From NCBI GenBank assembly GCA_964483395.1, contig CAZABT010000120.1, positions 1 to 8,033 of the forward strand: a stretch of 8,033 nt of DNA, written 5' to 3'. The notes under the pieces are model-generated. The model was not told where the DNA came from. It did not search any database and saw only the letters and a program-made list of their open reading frames with translations. This stretch comes from JAAYYM01 sp964483395. Lineage in GTDB: Bacteria > Bacillota > Clostridia > Lachnospirales > Lachnospiraceae. Made by a program: the position numbers and the translations under genes. Shown piece by piece: positions 1 through 5,746 of this stretch (its first letter is position 1; every line of letters starts with the position of its first letter).

Positions 1-16
1 AAAATAATAAATTATC

Positions 17-34
17 GTTGCGCCTATTCGCAAC
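17..34 (-). other. 6-bp hairpin at predicted transcript 5' end
   Basis: GTTGCG (17-22) and CGCAAC (29-34) pair perfectly around a 6-base loop. Read on the minus strand, the hairpin begins almost at the predicted start site of the promoter at 41-69, so it would be a 5'-terminal stem-loop of the off-window transcript. It is followed by AU-rich sequence but no clean U-run, so it is a weak terminator candidate at most. Confidence 0.4.
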
Positions 35-40
35 AAGGTC

Positions 41-69
41 ATAATACCACAGAATATACAAAAAGTAAA
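41..69 (-). promoter_or_regulatory. Sigma-A-type promoter for a gene off the left edge
   Basis: On the minus strand, TTTACT (69-64) and TATTAT (46-41) are separated by exactly 17 bases: 4/6 and 5/6 matches to TTGACA and TATAAT. Transcription would start near position 34 and run off the left edge, giving the next minus-strand gene its own promoter rather than leaving it dependent on read-through from the HD-GYP gene. Confidence 0.6.
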
Positions 70-87
70 CGATAATTTTTTATTTTT

Positions 88-111
88 CCCTTTATTTTAC
101 CCTTTATTTCA
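88..111. repeat. Two tandem 12-bp units
   Basis: CCCTTTATTTTA (88-99) is followed directly by CCCTTTATTTCA (100-111), one mismatch apart. They sit just after the stop codon of the HD-GYP gene and upstream of the promoter at 41-69. They may simply be AT-rich slippage; as A-tracts they could also curve the promoter DNA. No terminator hairpin is seen between the stop codon and this promoter. Confidence 0.4.
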
Positions 112-115
112 CTTG

Positions 116-1228
116 CTATCCGTTTGCATAATTCGTCTGCATCTGCTGCTGTTGGAGCATGTTGAGATTTTGTTGTGAAATCTCGAAAAACTCCATATGT
201 ACGCGTTGAAATGCCGCTACAACCTGCGGATCAAACTGAAGCCCTGAGCCCTGTGTAATAATGTTGTAGGCCTGCTCATGTGTAAATGCTTTTTTATAGG
301 TTCTTTCCGAAACAAGTGCATCATACACATCTGCCACTCCCAAAATACGGGCAAGGATCGGTATATTATTGCCTGAAAGACCGTCCGGATATCCTGCTCC
401 ACTGTATTGCTCATGATGAGAACGGGCCATTTGGTAAGTATAACTGAGGAATTTGCTGTTCGGCAGAAGATACGCATACTTCTGAATTGCATTGGCTGCA
501 AGCAGTGTATGATTCTTCATCTGCATAAACTCCTCATCTGAATATTTTCCTTCTTTCTGCAGGACGGTATCCGGAACACCAATTTTACCCATATCATGCA
601 GTTGAGAGCATAGGATGATCATTTCATAATCATCTGCCAGAATACCGAAATTGATGCCGCTCAGCAGCATTTCTTTCAGCAGGACACCCATATACTTGGA
701 CACACGAAGACAGTGCATGCCTGAATAGCCATCCTTCTCTGAAATCAGATCTGTTATAATCCCTATGATAAAATATTCCAACCGCATTGCATTCTGGGTC
801 TGAAAGGATGCCGTCTGCTGAAGCTGCTGGTTATATTCATCCATCTGCTTCTGATGCTCAATCAATCGCGCCTGCAGCTTTACACGTTTGCGCAGCAGAT
901 CTGCTACGACGGGCTTTCGTATAAAGTCCACAGCTCCCAGCCTGTATGCCTCCAGTTCCGTGGAGTTATCAAGATCCGCCGATAGGAATATGACGGGAAT
1001 GTTTTTTGCTTTCTCACTCGTCTTGAGTCTCATGATCATTTCAAAACCGTTAATGCCCGGCATTGCAATGTCCAATAGAATAATGCTCGGCATCATCGTT
1101 GCTTTCGCCAGACGTGCCAGCGCCTGTTTGCTGTTTGAAATCGGAATAATGCTGTAATCCTTCTCCAGCGCTTTCTGTGCAATCAGCAGTTCCGTCTCGT
1201 TTTCGTCGACAATCATAATCGTATGCAT
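116..1228 (-). CDS. Response regulator with receiver and HD-GYP domains (predicted c-di-GMP phosphodiesterase)
   Basis: A 370-residue cytoplasmic protein. Residues 1-120 form a receiver domain: acidic pair D8/E9, phosphoacceptor D53 in LLDIAMPG, switch residue S83 and lysine K105 in the KP motif. A linker with coiled-coil character (about 118-140) leads to an HD-GYP domain at about 150-345. This shows the metal-binding HD pair H211-D212 in HDMGKIGVPD, HH at 271-272, the signature GAGYPDGL (277-284) and RILGVADVYDAL (293-304). HD-GYP enzymes hydrolyse c-di-GMP to pGpG or GMP, so phosphorylation by an unseen histidine kinase probably controls turnover of the messenger. The last 20 residues are Gln-rich. 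The start has GAGAGGCGG upstream. It lies 15 bases after hisA on the same strand, so the two are very likely co-transcribed. No kinase gene is adjacent. The family call is firm; activity is inferred from intact motifs. Confidence 0.95.
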   Translation of the reverse strand: MHTIMIVDENETELLIAQKALEKDYSIIPISNSKQALARLAKATMMPSIILLDIAMPGINGFEMIMRLKTSEKAKNIPVIFLSADLDNSTELEAYRLGAVDFIRKPVVADLLRKRVKLQARLIEHQKQMDEYNQQLQQTASFQTQNAMRLEYFIIGIITDLISEKDGYSGMHCLRVSKYMGVLLKEMLLSGINFGILADDYEMIILCSQLHDMGKIGVPDTVLQKEGKYSDEEFMQMKNHTLLAANAIQKYAYLLPNSKFLSYTYQMARSHHEQYSGAGYPDGLSGNNIPILARILGVADVYDALVSERTYKKAFTHEQAYNIITQGSGLQFDPQVVAAFQRVHMEFFEISQQNLNMLQQQQMQTNYANG

Positions 1229-1243
1229 CTGCTACACCGCCTC

Positions 1244-2044
1244 TCAATGATAAAAATAATTCAAAACCTGATCGAATTTCAAAGGGCCGCCAAACAAATC
1301 CAGTGCCGAACCAATGGTTGCATGCACCTTGTCCTCACCCAGCGTCCTTAATAATGCAATGTCCTCATAGGTGGCGATGCCTCCGGCATATGTCACCGCC
1401 GGACTTGCTCCGTTCTTCGGGCAAAGACGTCGATAATCGGCAAGTATGCCGACAATCTCCTGTTCAATTCCCGCCGATCTGCCCTCCACATCCACGGCAT
1501 GTACCAGAAATTCATCACAATCAGCCGACAGCTCCTGTAAAAGTGCTGCTGTCATCGGCACCTCCGTAAAACGCTGCCAGCGATCTGTCACAACATAATA
1601 TGTACCGTCTCGCTTTCTGCAGCTGACATCCAAGACCAGATGCTCTTTTCCAACTGCATGTTTCATTTTTTCTATATGATCATATTTGATTTGTCCGTCT
1701 TTGAAAATAAAGGACGTCACGATAACATGTGACGCACCTGCCTTTAAAAATATGTCTGCATTGAGATCTGTTATACCGCCTCCGACCTGCAAGCCACCCG
1801 GATAAGCAGCCAATGCATGCATTGCCTGTTCTCTTGTTGCCGCATACGATGCGGAATCTGCTGCATTTAATAAAATGACATGTCCGCCCTTTAAATGATG
1901 CTTCCTATATAAATCCGCATAATATTCTGCACCCTTCGCAGAAGCAAAATTTTCCACCGCACGGTCATCCTGATCCTGCAGCGTACCACCGATGATCTGC
2001 TTTACCTGTCCGTTATGAATGTCTATACATGGCCTGAATTCCAT
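1244..2044 (-). CDS. hisA: Eukaryotic-type HisA, ProFAR isomerase
   Basis: A 266-residue (beta/alpha)8-barrel enzyme predicted to isomerise the aminoaldose ProFAR to the aminoketose PRFAR, the fourth step of histidine synthesis. It resembles yeast HIS6 more than usual bacterial HisA: CIDIHNGQVKQIIGGTL at the N-terminus, LQVGGGI (85-91), HVIVTS (106-111), LDVSCRK (138-144), EFLVHAVDVEG (178-188), YAGGI (219-223) and the GSALDLFGG ending (245-253). The two expected catalytic aspartates are present at D8 and D139, and the phosphate-binding Gly loops are intact. It is longer than typical bacterial HisA (about 240 residues), in keeping with the eukaryotic form. GAGGAG lies 8 bases before the ATG. 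No other his gene is in the window; instead it leads an operon with an HD-GYP regulator. Resemblance to HIS6 is recalled from the family, not searched. Confidence 0.92.
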   Translation of the reverse strand: MEFRPCIDIHNGQVKQIIGGTLQDQDDRAVENFASAKGAEYYADLYRKHHLKGGHVILLNAADSASYAATREQAMHALAAYPGGLQVGGGITDLNADIFLKAGASHVIVTSFIFKDGQIKYDHIEKMKHAVGKEHLVLDVSCRKRDGTYYVVTDRWQRFTEVPMTAALLQELSADCDEFLVHAVDVEGRSAGIEQEIVGILADYRRLCPKNGASPAVTYAGGIATYEDIALLRTLGEDKVHATIGSALDLFGGPLKFDQVLNYFYH

Positions 2045-2076
2045 TCTAAAGACTCCTCACTCTGCCCTATATTTCT

Positions 2077-2106
2077 AGTATACAATATTGTCCCGCTAGT
2101 ACACAA
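2077..2106 (-). promoter_or_regulatory. Promoter of hisA/HD-GYP operon, with 11-bp direct repeats
   Basis: On the minus strand, TTGTGT (2106-2101) and TATACT (2082-2077) lie 18 bases apart, giving a start near 2070 and a leader of about 25 bases. Both boxes sit in a direct repeat: TTGTGTACTAG (2106-2096) and TTGTATACTAG (2085-2075), one mismatch, 21 bp apart. The spacer also contains the palindrome ACAATATTGT (2082-2091). This layout suggests a regulator binding two sites on one face of the helix, but the regulator is unknown. Confidence 0.55.
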
Positions 2107-2128
2107 GTACCATCTTTATAAATTTGAG

Positions 2129-2134
2129 TATAAT
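2129..2134 (+). promoter_or_regulatory. Probable -10 box of lipoprotein gene
   Basis: A perfect TATAAT lies about 87 bases before the lipoprotein start codon. No good TTGACA-like -35 box is found 16-18 bases upstream, and that position overlaps the -35 of the divergent hisA promoter. The promoter is therefore probably activator-dependent or weak, and the two promoters may compete for polymerase. Confidence 0.45.
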
Positions 2135-2161
2135 AAATTTAATTCTGCAAATGCTAAAGTG

Positions 2162-2186
2162 GAAAGAGTCGTTCTGCGGCTTTTTC
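2162..2186 (+). other. Leader hairpin before the lipoprotein gene
   Basis: GAAAGAGTCG (2162-2171) pairs with CGGCTTTTTC (2177-2186) over 10 base pairs, two of them G-U, around the loop TTCTG. The 3' arm contains five T residues, so it could pause or weakly terminate transcription in the roughly 80-base leader. It ends 14 bases before the AAAGGAG ribosome binding site. Function is inference only. Confidence 0.35.
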
Positions 2187-2220
2187 ATGATTATTCTTAT
2201 AAAGGAGTGTGTGCAGAATT

Positions 2221-2703
2221 ATGAAAAATATGAAACTGTATTTGTTATGTGCATTGATGGTTCTTGTCATGGGAACCCTGACAGCCTGCGGCAATGGCAA
2301 CAACACAACAGGCAACGGCGGAACCAACACAACAGACGGCACGGATATCGGAAATGCCGATACCGGGACAAATAACACAAACAATACAAACGGCACGAAT
2401 GGTACCACAGGTACAAACGGTACTACGGGCACAAACAGCACTACAGGTACGAACGGCGGCGGTTCCATTGACGGAACAACTACCGGAAATGGTATGGACG
2501 GCATAGACATGGATACAACCACCGACGGCGGCAATGGTGAAGGCGGCGTAGTCGGTGATGTTGTGGATGATGTTGTAACCGGCGTAGATGATGTTGTCGG
2601 TGATGTTGTAGATGATGTAGACGGTGTTGTCAACGATGTGGATGGCAACGGAACGACCACCAATACTACCGGAACCGGAACTACAAACACAACTACCAGA
2701 TAG
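2221..2703 (+). CDS. Low-complexity acidic lipoprotein (Thr/Asn/Gly then Val/Asp repeats)
   Basis: A 160-residue predicted surface lipoprotein that I do not recognise. A lipoprotein signal peptide (KNMK then a hydrophobic stretch to about residue 20) ends in the lipobox LTAC with C23 as the lipidated residue. Residues 24-108 are nearly all Thr, Asn, Gly and Asp, with a six-residue repeat of GTNGTT type at about 62-79. Residues 109-141 are Val/Asp-rich and carry VVGDVVDDV twice (110-118 and 125-133). An Asn/Gly/Thr tail follows. Between 24 and 159 there is no Lys, Arg, His or aromatic residue, and about 20 acidic ones. The ATG at 2221 is chosen because AAAGGAG (2201-2207) lies 13 bases upstream; a GTG at 2209 is too close to it. 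It is the only plus-strand gene, divergent from hisA and convergent with fbp. A flexible wall-spanning spacer or cation-binding protein is possible, unproven. Confidence 0.75.
   Translation: MKNMKLYLLCALMVLVMGTLTACGNGNNTTGNGGTNTTDGTDIGNADTGTNNTNNTNGTNGTTGTNGTTGTNSTTGTNGGGSIDGTTTGNGMDGIDMDTTTDGGNGEGGVVGDVVDDVVTGVDDVVGDVVDDVDGVVNDVDGNGTTTNTTGTGTTNTTTR
2548..2619 (+). repeat. 45-bp-spaced internal duplication in lipoprotein gene
   Basis: The 27 bases at 2548-2574 and 2593-2619 match at 24 positions, and the three differences are all in third codon positions. Both copies encode VVGDVVDDV. The pattern points to an older duplication kept by selection on the protein. Confidence 0.7.
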
Positions 2704-2725
2704 TTTGCAAAAAAATTTGTAAAAC

Positions 2726-2754
2726 AAACAGGTACTCCCGCCGGGTACCTGTTT
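2726..2754. terminator. Bidirectional intrinsic terminator between lipoprotein gene and fbp
   Basis: AAACAGGTACTC (2726-2737) and GGGTACCTGTTT (2743-2754) form a 12-bp stem with one U-G pair around the loop CCGCC. On the plus strand it ends in TTTT and lies 22 bases after the lipoprotein stop. On the minus strand it is followed by GTTTTACAAA and then seven T's, and lies 18 bases after the fbp stop. It should serve both convergent genes, more strongly for fbp. Confidence 0.9.
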
Positions 2755-2772
2755 TGATTGAATCATATTTCC

Positions 2773-4731
2773 TTATTCACTTTTTTCAATAATTGTACCA
2801 TCCTGATATGCTCTCAGCAGTTCCTCCAACTGATAGATGGATTCACGCAGTTCATAGCCTGTATCTGTATCTGCCACACGCAGACGGAATGCTGAAGTCT
2901 CTACAATCACTGAGTCGGAGAAGATATCCGTTTCCATCAAAATAGCATCCTCTGTCGACTTAAATGGCTCATGTGCAACGAGGCGCATCCCATGTGAATT
3001 ATAGACCAGTGTATAACCTGCAATCCCTGTCTTGCTCTGGTATGCTTTGGAAAATCCACCGTCAATGACCATCAGCTTGCCGCCGCATTTGATCGGTGAC
3101 TCTCCCTTTTTCTGTTCTACCGGAACATGGCCGTTGATGATATGAGAAAATCTTGAATCCAATCCAAACTCAACCATGATCTTATTGACGGTCTCCTCAT
3201 CATTCAACAGCTCATAATACTTATTTTTCTTTTCCACATGACTTGCCTTGTCCGCAATCAGATAACGCTCAAAGGTTGCCATACGTTCCTTTCCAAATAC
3301 CGGAGAATTGGGATTGCCCCAAATATACCAAAGGATGTCCTGTCCCTTTTCCCGCTCTGCAGGATCATTGGTCGTATAATATCCACGTCGTGCATAGTGC
3401 TCTAAAATATCATATAGCGCTCTTCCGCTGTACTGCTTTCCAAAAACATTGACCTTCTTGAAATCTCCATTTTCATCCAGCGGCACGCAGCCGTGGTACA
3501 AAAGATTAGAATTGTACACCTTGTAAAGACTGCCCTTGGCAAACAAAAAGCGAACATGCTTTTGCAGCTTTTCGCAGCGTGTGAAGGCATGGCACAGGCG
3601 CTCCATCACCTGCTCCTCTTCCTTGGTCAGCCGATATGGGTTTTTCGGATCAACGGTAGGGAACTCTGTATCCTTCAAGGCATAGGTCACGCCGTCGATT
3701 TCTATGGTCTTTTCCTGATAATTGATCTTGTCTAACAGCAAACGGTCGTCCATACCAAAGCTCTTGCGCTTCTTGATGATCTGCCCCTCCAGCTTGAACT
3801 GGATGATCGTGATGGCTTTGTGCATTTTGGTATCAAGCGCCCGATCATTGGAATTGTAATTGCCTCCCGTAGACAGAGCAAAAGCATCGCAGTTCACATC
3901 GGAATATGTTTCCATCGCAAAGGTGGCAAGCGGAATCAAATTGATACCATAGCCTTCCTCCAGTGTGTCCAGATTTCCATACTTTGCTGACATGCGAAGC
4001 ACATTTGCAATGCAGGCCGCATGACCCGATGCCGCTCCCATCCATACTACATCATGGTTGCCCCATTGAATGTCAATGGAATGATAATGACGCAGTGTTT
4101 CAAGAATCAGATGCGGACCAGGCCCTCTGTCAAAGATATCTCCAACGATGTGCAGATGATCAATGACCAGACGCCGTATCAGATTGCTGAGTGCCACGAT
4201 GAACTCCGGCGCACGTCCGATGCGGATAATTGTATGGATGATTTCATTATAATAGGCTTCTTTATTCTGTACCTCTACCTTCTCGGTAATCAATTCCTCA
4301 ATGACATATGCGAAATCCTTTGGCAAAGCCTTACGTACCTTGGAACGTGTATATTTGGACGCTACACGCTTGGTGATCTGCACCAGCCGGTGCAATGTGA
4401 TCTTATACCAGTCTTCAATATTCTCTTCCTGCTTCTTGATCAGTTCCAGCTTTTCCTCCGGATAATAGATCAAGGTCGCCAGCATTTTTTTATCCTTTTC
4501 ACTGAGCGTATTGCCAAACTCCTCATCAATTTTACGTTTCACAGAGCCGGAACCGTTTCGGAGCACATGGATAAACTGCTCATTTTCTCCGTGTACATCA
4601 GTCATAAAGTGTTCCGTTCCCTTCGGCAGGTTCAGAATCGACTGCAAGTTAATGATCTCGGTCGATGCCGCCGCAATGGTCGGATACTGTTCGGCCAAAG
4701 TTCTCAAATATTTCATTTCCAAATCTTTCAT
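2773..4731 (-). CDS. fbp: Fructose-1,6-bisphosphatase, class III
   Basis: A 652-residue cytoplasmic enzyme that hydrolyses fructose 1,6-bisphosphate to fructose 6-phosphate, the committed step of gluconeogenesis. It belongs to the Bacillota class III (Bacillus Fbp) family, built on a metallophosphoesterase core. The motifs are in order: DVHGE (45-49), GDIFDRG (197-203), GNHD (224-227), NGHVPV (533-538) and DGGFSKAYQ (557-565), with INLQSILNLPKGTEHF just before the first. Length is close to the roughly 670 of Bacillus Fbp. The reading frame stays open upstream to 4800, but ATG 4731 is chosen: GGAGGGG lies 5 bases before it, and the upstream ATG at 4800 falls inside the -35 box. It is transcribed from its own promoter and ends at the shared terminator. 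Manganese dependence and PEP stimulation are known of the family, not visible here. Confidence 0.97.
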   Translation of the reverse strand: MKDLEMKYLRTLAEQYPTIAAASTEIINLQSILNLPKGTEHFMTDVHGENEQFIHVLRNGSGSVKRKIDEEFGNTLSEKDKKMLATLIYYPEEKLELIKKQEENIEDWYKITLHRLVQITKRVASKYTRSKVRKALPKDFAYVIEELITEKVEVQNKEAYYNEIIHTIIRIGRAPEFIVALSNLIRRLVIDHLHIVGDIFDRGPGPHLILETLRHYHSIDIQWGNHDVVWMGAASGHAACIANVLRMSAKYGNLDTLEEGYGINLIPLATFAMETYSDVNCDAFALSTGGNYNSNDRALDTKMHKAITIIQFKLEGQIIKKRKSFGMDDRLLLDKINYQEKTIEIDGVTYALKDTEFPTVDPKNPYRLTKEEEQVMERLCHAFTRCEKLQKHVRFLFAKGSLYKVYNSNLLYHGCVPLDENGDFKKVNVFGKQYSGRALYDILEHYARRGYYTTNDPAEREKGQDILWYIWGNPNSPVFGKERMATFERYLIADKASHVEKKNKYYELLNDEETVNKIMVEFGLDSRFSHIINGHVPVEQKKGESPIKCGGKLMVIDGGFSKAYQSKTGIAGYTLVYNSHGMRLVAHEPFKSTEDAILMETDIFSDSVIVETSAFRLRVADTDTGYELRESIYQLEELLRAYQDGTIIEKSE

Positions 4732-4761
4732 GATGTCCCCTCCAAACAAATTGACTGCCTT

Positions 4762-4821
4762 GTCTGTTTCTATTATAGTCTGCAAAGGTAAAATCCGCAA
4801 GGCAGACCAATAGAAACAAAC
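4762..4821. repeat. Imperfect 20-bp inverted repeat across the fbp promoter
   Basis: The left arm 4762-4783 and right arm 4802-4821 are reverse complements at 18 of 20 aligned positions, with a 2-base insertion in the left arm; 18 bases separate them. The shared cores are TGTTTCTATT and GTCTGC. The left arm covers the -10 box and the -35 lies in the centre, so the dyad is placed to bind a regulator that blocks or remodels the promoter. It could also fold in read-through RNA from dapB. Confidence 0.6.
4772..4800 (-). promoter_or_regulatory. fbp promoter
   Basis: On the minus strand, TTGCGG (4800-4795) and a perfect TATAAT (4777-4772) are 17 bases apart. Transcription should begin near 4765, giving a leader of about 34 bases before ATG 4731. 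This also argues against the upstream in-frame start at 4800. Confidence 0.75.
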
Positions 4822-4845
4822 TGCCTATGAATGGCCGATTATGAA

Positions 4846-4890
4846 ACGACAGGCAAAAGCAGGGCCAAGTTCTGTCGTCTCAGCCCTGCT
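4846..4890 (-). other. Interleaved stems downstream of dapB: possible terminator or pseudoknot
   Basis: Two perfect inverted repeats interlock. AGCAGGGC (4858-4865) pairs with GCCCTGCT (4883-4890), and ACGACAG (4846-4852) pairs with CTGTCGT (4872-4878). In dapB read-through RNA the 8-bp stem forms first and ends in GCTTTTG, a weak intrinsic terminator for the dap operon. The second stem uses its loop, so the two form an H-type pseudoknot topology or alternate. No better terminator exists between dapB and the fbp promoter. Confidence 0.45.
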
Positions 4891-4935
4891 GCTATACTGT
4901 TATGCCTTTTCATTTCATATAGAAGGCTTCGCCTG

Positions 4936-5697
4936 TCAGATTCCTACCACAGCACTCATATCATACAAGCCTGCTGGCTTTCCTGCCAGAAACTTGGCCG
5001 CCTGTACAGCACCCTTGGCAAATATTGCTCTGGAATATGCCACATGTGAGAAGGTAATGACTTCATCCGTCCCTGCAAAAATAACATCATGATCGCCTAC
5101 GATCGTGCCGCCGCGAACGGCTGAAATACCGATTTCAAATTTATCACGCAGCTTCTTTTCCTTGCTGCGGTCAAAGGTATACTTGTAGGCGTTATCCATT
5201 GATTCGTTCACGGAATCTGCGAGTGCAAGTGCCGTTCCACTTGGAGCATCAAGCTTCATCTTATGATGCTTCTCAACGATTTCCACGTCAAATCCGGCTG
5301 CTGCAAGCGTCGGCGTGACCTCCTTCAAAACCTTCATCAGCAGATTAACACCCATAGACATATTTGCAGACTTCAAAATCGCCACCTGCTTGCTTGCTTC
5401 CTGCATTTTTGCAAGCTGCTCCTCGCTCAGACCTGTCGTACACAGCACACACGGTATCTGCTTCTTCACGCAAGCATCAAGCAGTCCGTCAACTGCTGCC
5501 GCAGCTCCAAAATCAATCACAACGTCTGCATCTACAGCACAGTCTCCAATGCTCTTTACAACCGGATAAGCATTCTGTATATGATTGGACACATCCACTC
5601 CGGTGACGATCTCCACTTCCTCATCTTCTGCAATCAGCCCCGTGATCATCTGACCCATCCGGCCATTGCAGCCGTGCATAATTACTTTTATCATCAT
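4936..5697 (-). CDS. dapB: 4-hydroxy-tetrahydrodipicolinate reductase
   Basis: A 253-residue cytoplasmic enzyme that uses NAD(P)H to reduce the DapA product to tetrahydrodipicolinate, on the path to meso-diaminopimelate (cell wall) and lysine. The N-terminal nucleotide-binding fold shows HGCNGRMG (8-15), VIDFG (60-64) and CTTGL (86-90). The substrate domain shows VEKHHKMKLDAPSGTA (141-156), with the catalytic H144, H145 and K148, then RGGTIVGDHDVIF. The C-terminal GLYDM helix is normal. Length fits the short bacterial form (E. coli is about 273). Two adjacent ATG codons are possible; AAAGGAAA precedes them by about 5 or 8 bases, and the first is given. It follows dapA by 49 bases with no terminator between, so it is controlled by the same lysine riboswitch. 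Confidence 0.97.
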   Translation of the reverse strand: MMIKVIMHGCNGRMGQMITGLIAEDEEVEIVTGVDVSNHIQNAYPVVKSIGDCAVDADVVIDFGAAAAVDGLLDACVKKQIPCVLCTTGLSEEQLAKMQEASKQVAILKSANMSMGVNLLMKVLKEVTPTLAAAGFDVEIVEKHHKMKLDAPSGTALALADSVNESMDNAYKYTFDRSKEKKLRDKFEIGISAVRGGTIVGDHDVIFAGTDEVITFSHVAYSRAIFAKGAVQAAKFLAGKPAGLYDMSAVVGI

Positions 5698-5746
5698 GTA
5701 TTTCCTTTCTTAGTTATGTTAACCGTATCTTGCCTCCAACAAAGTT

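Larger units (their letters stand above)
9..78. repeat. 11-bp inverted repeat around left-edge promoter
   Basis: AAATTATCGTT at 9-19 is the exact reverse complement of AACGATAATTT at 68-78, with 48 bases between. The right arm overlaps the -35 box of the minus-strand promoter at 41-69 and the left arm falls about 15-25 bases into the predicted transcript. Paired arms flanking a promoter could be two operator sites. The arms are AT-rich, so chance cannot be excluded. Confidence 0.5.

Noticed and set aside
2041..2220. T-box or amino-acid riboswitch ahead of hisA
   Set aside because: The hisA leader is only about 25 bases long and contains no T-box sequence or terminator.
2154..2766. Minus-strand open frames opposite the lipoprotein gene
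   Set aside because: Pro/Val/Ser-rich or Cys/Ile-rich low-complexity translations mirror the repetitive plus-strand gene. Only the plus strand has a ribosome binding site, signal peptide and lipobox.
4021..4791. Long plus-strand open frame (256 codons) antisense to fbp
   Set aside because: It lies fully within the strongly supported fbp gene, has no recognisable family or ribosome binding site, and its composition is that of a shadow frame.
5698..5746. Separate promoter or terminator between dapA and dapB
   Set aside because: The 49-base gap shows no hairpin with a T-run and no convincing promoter pair.
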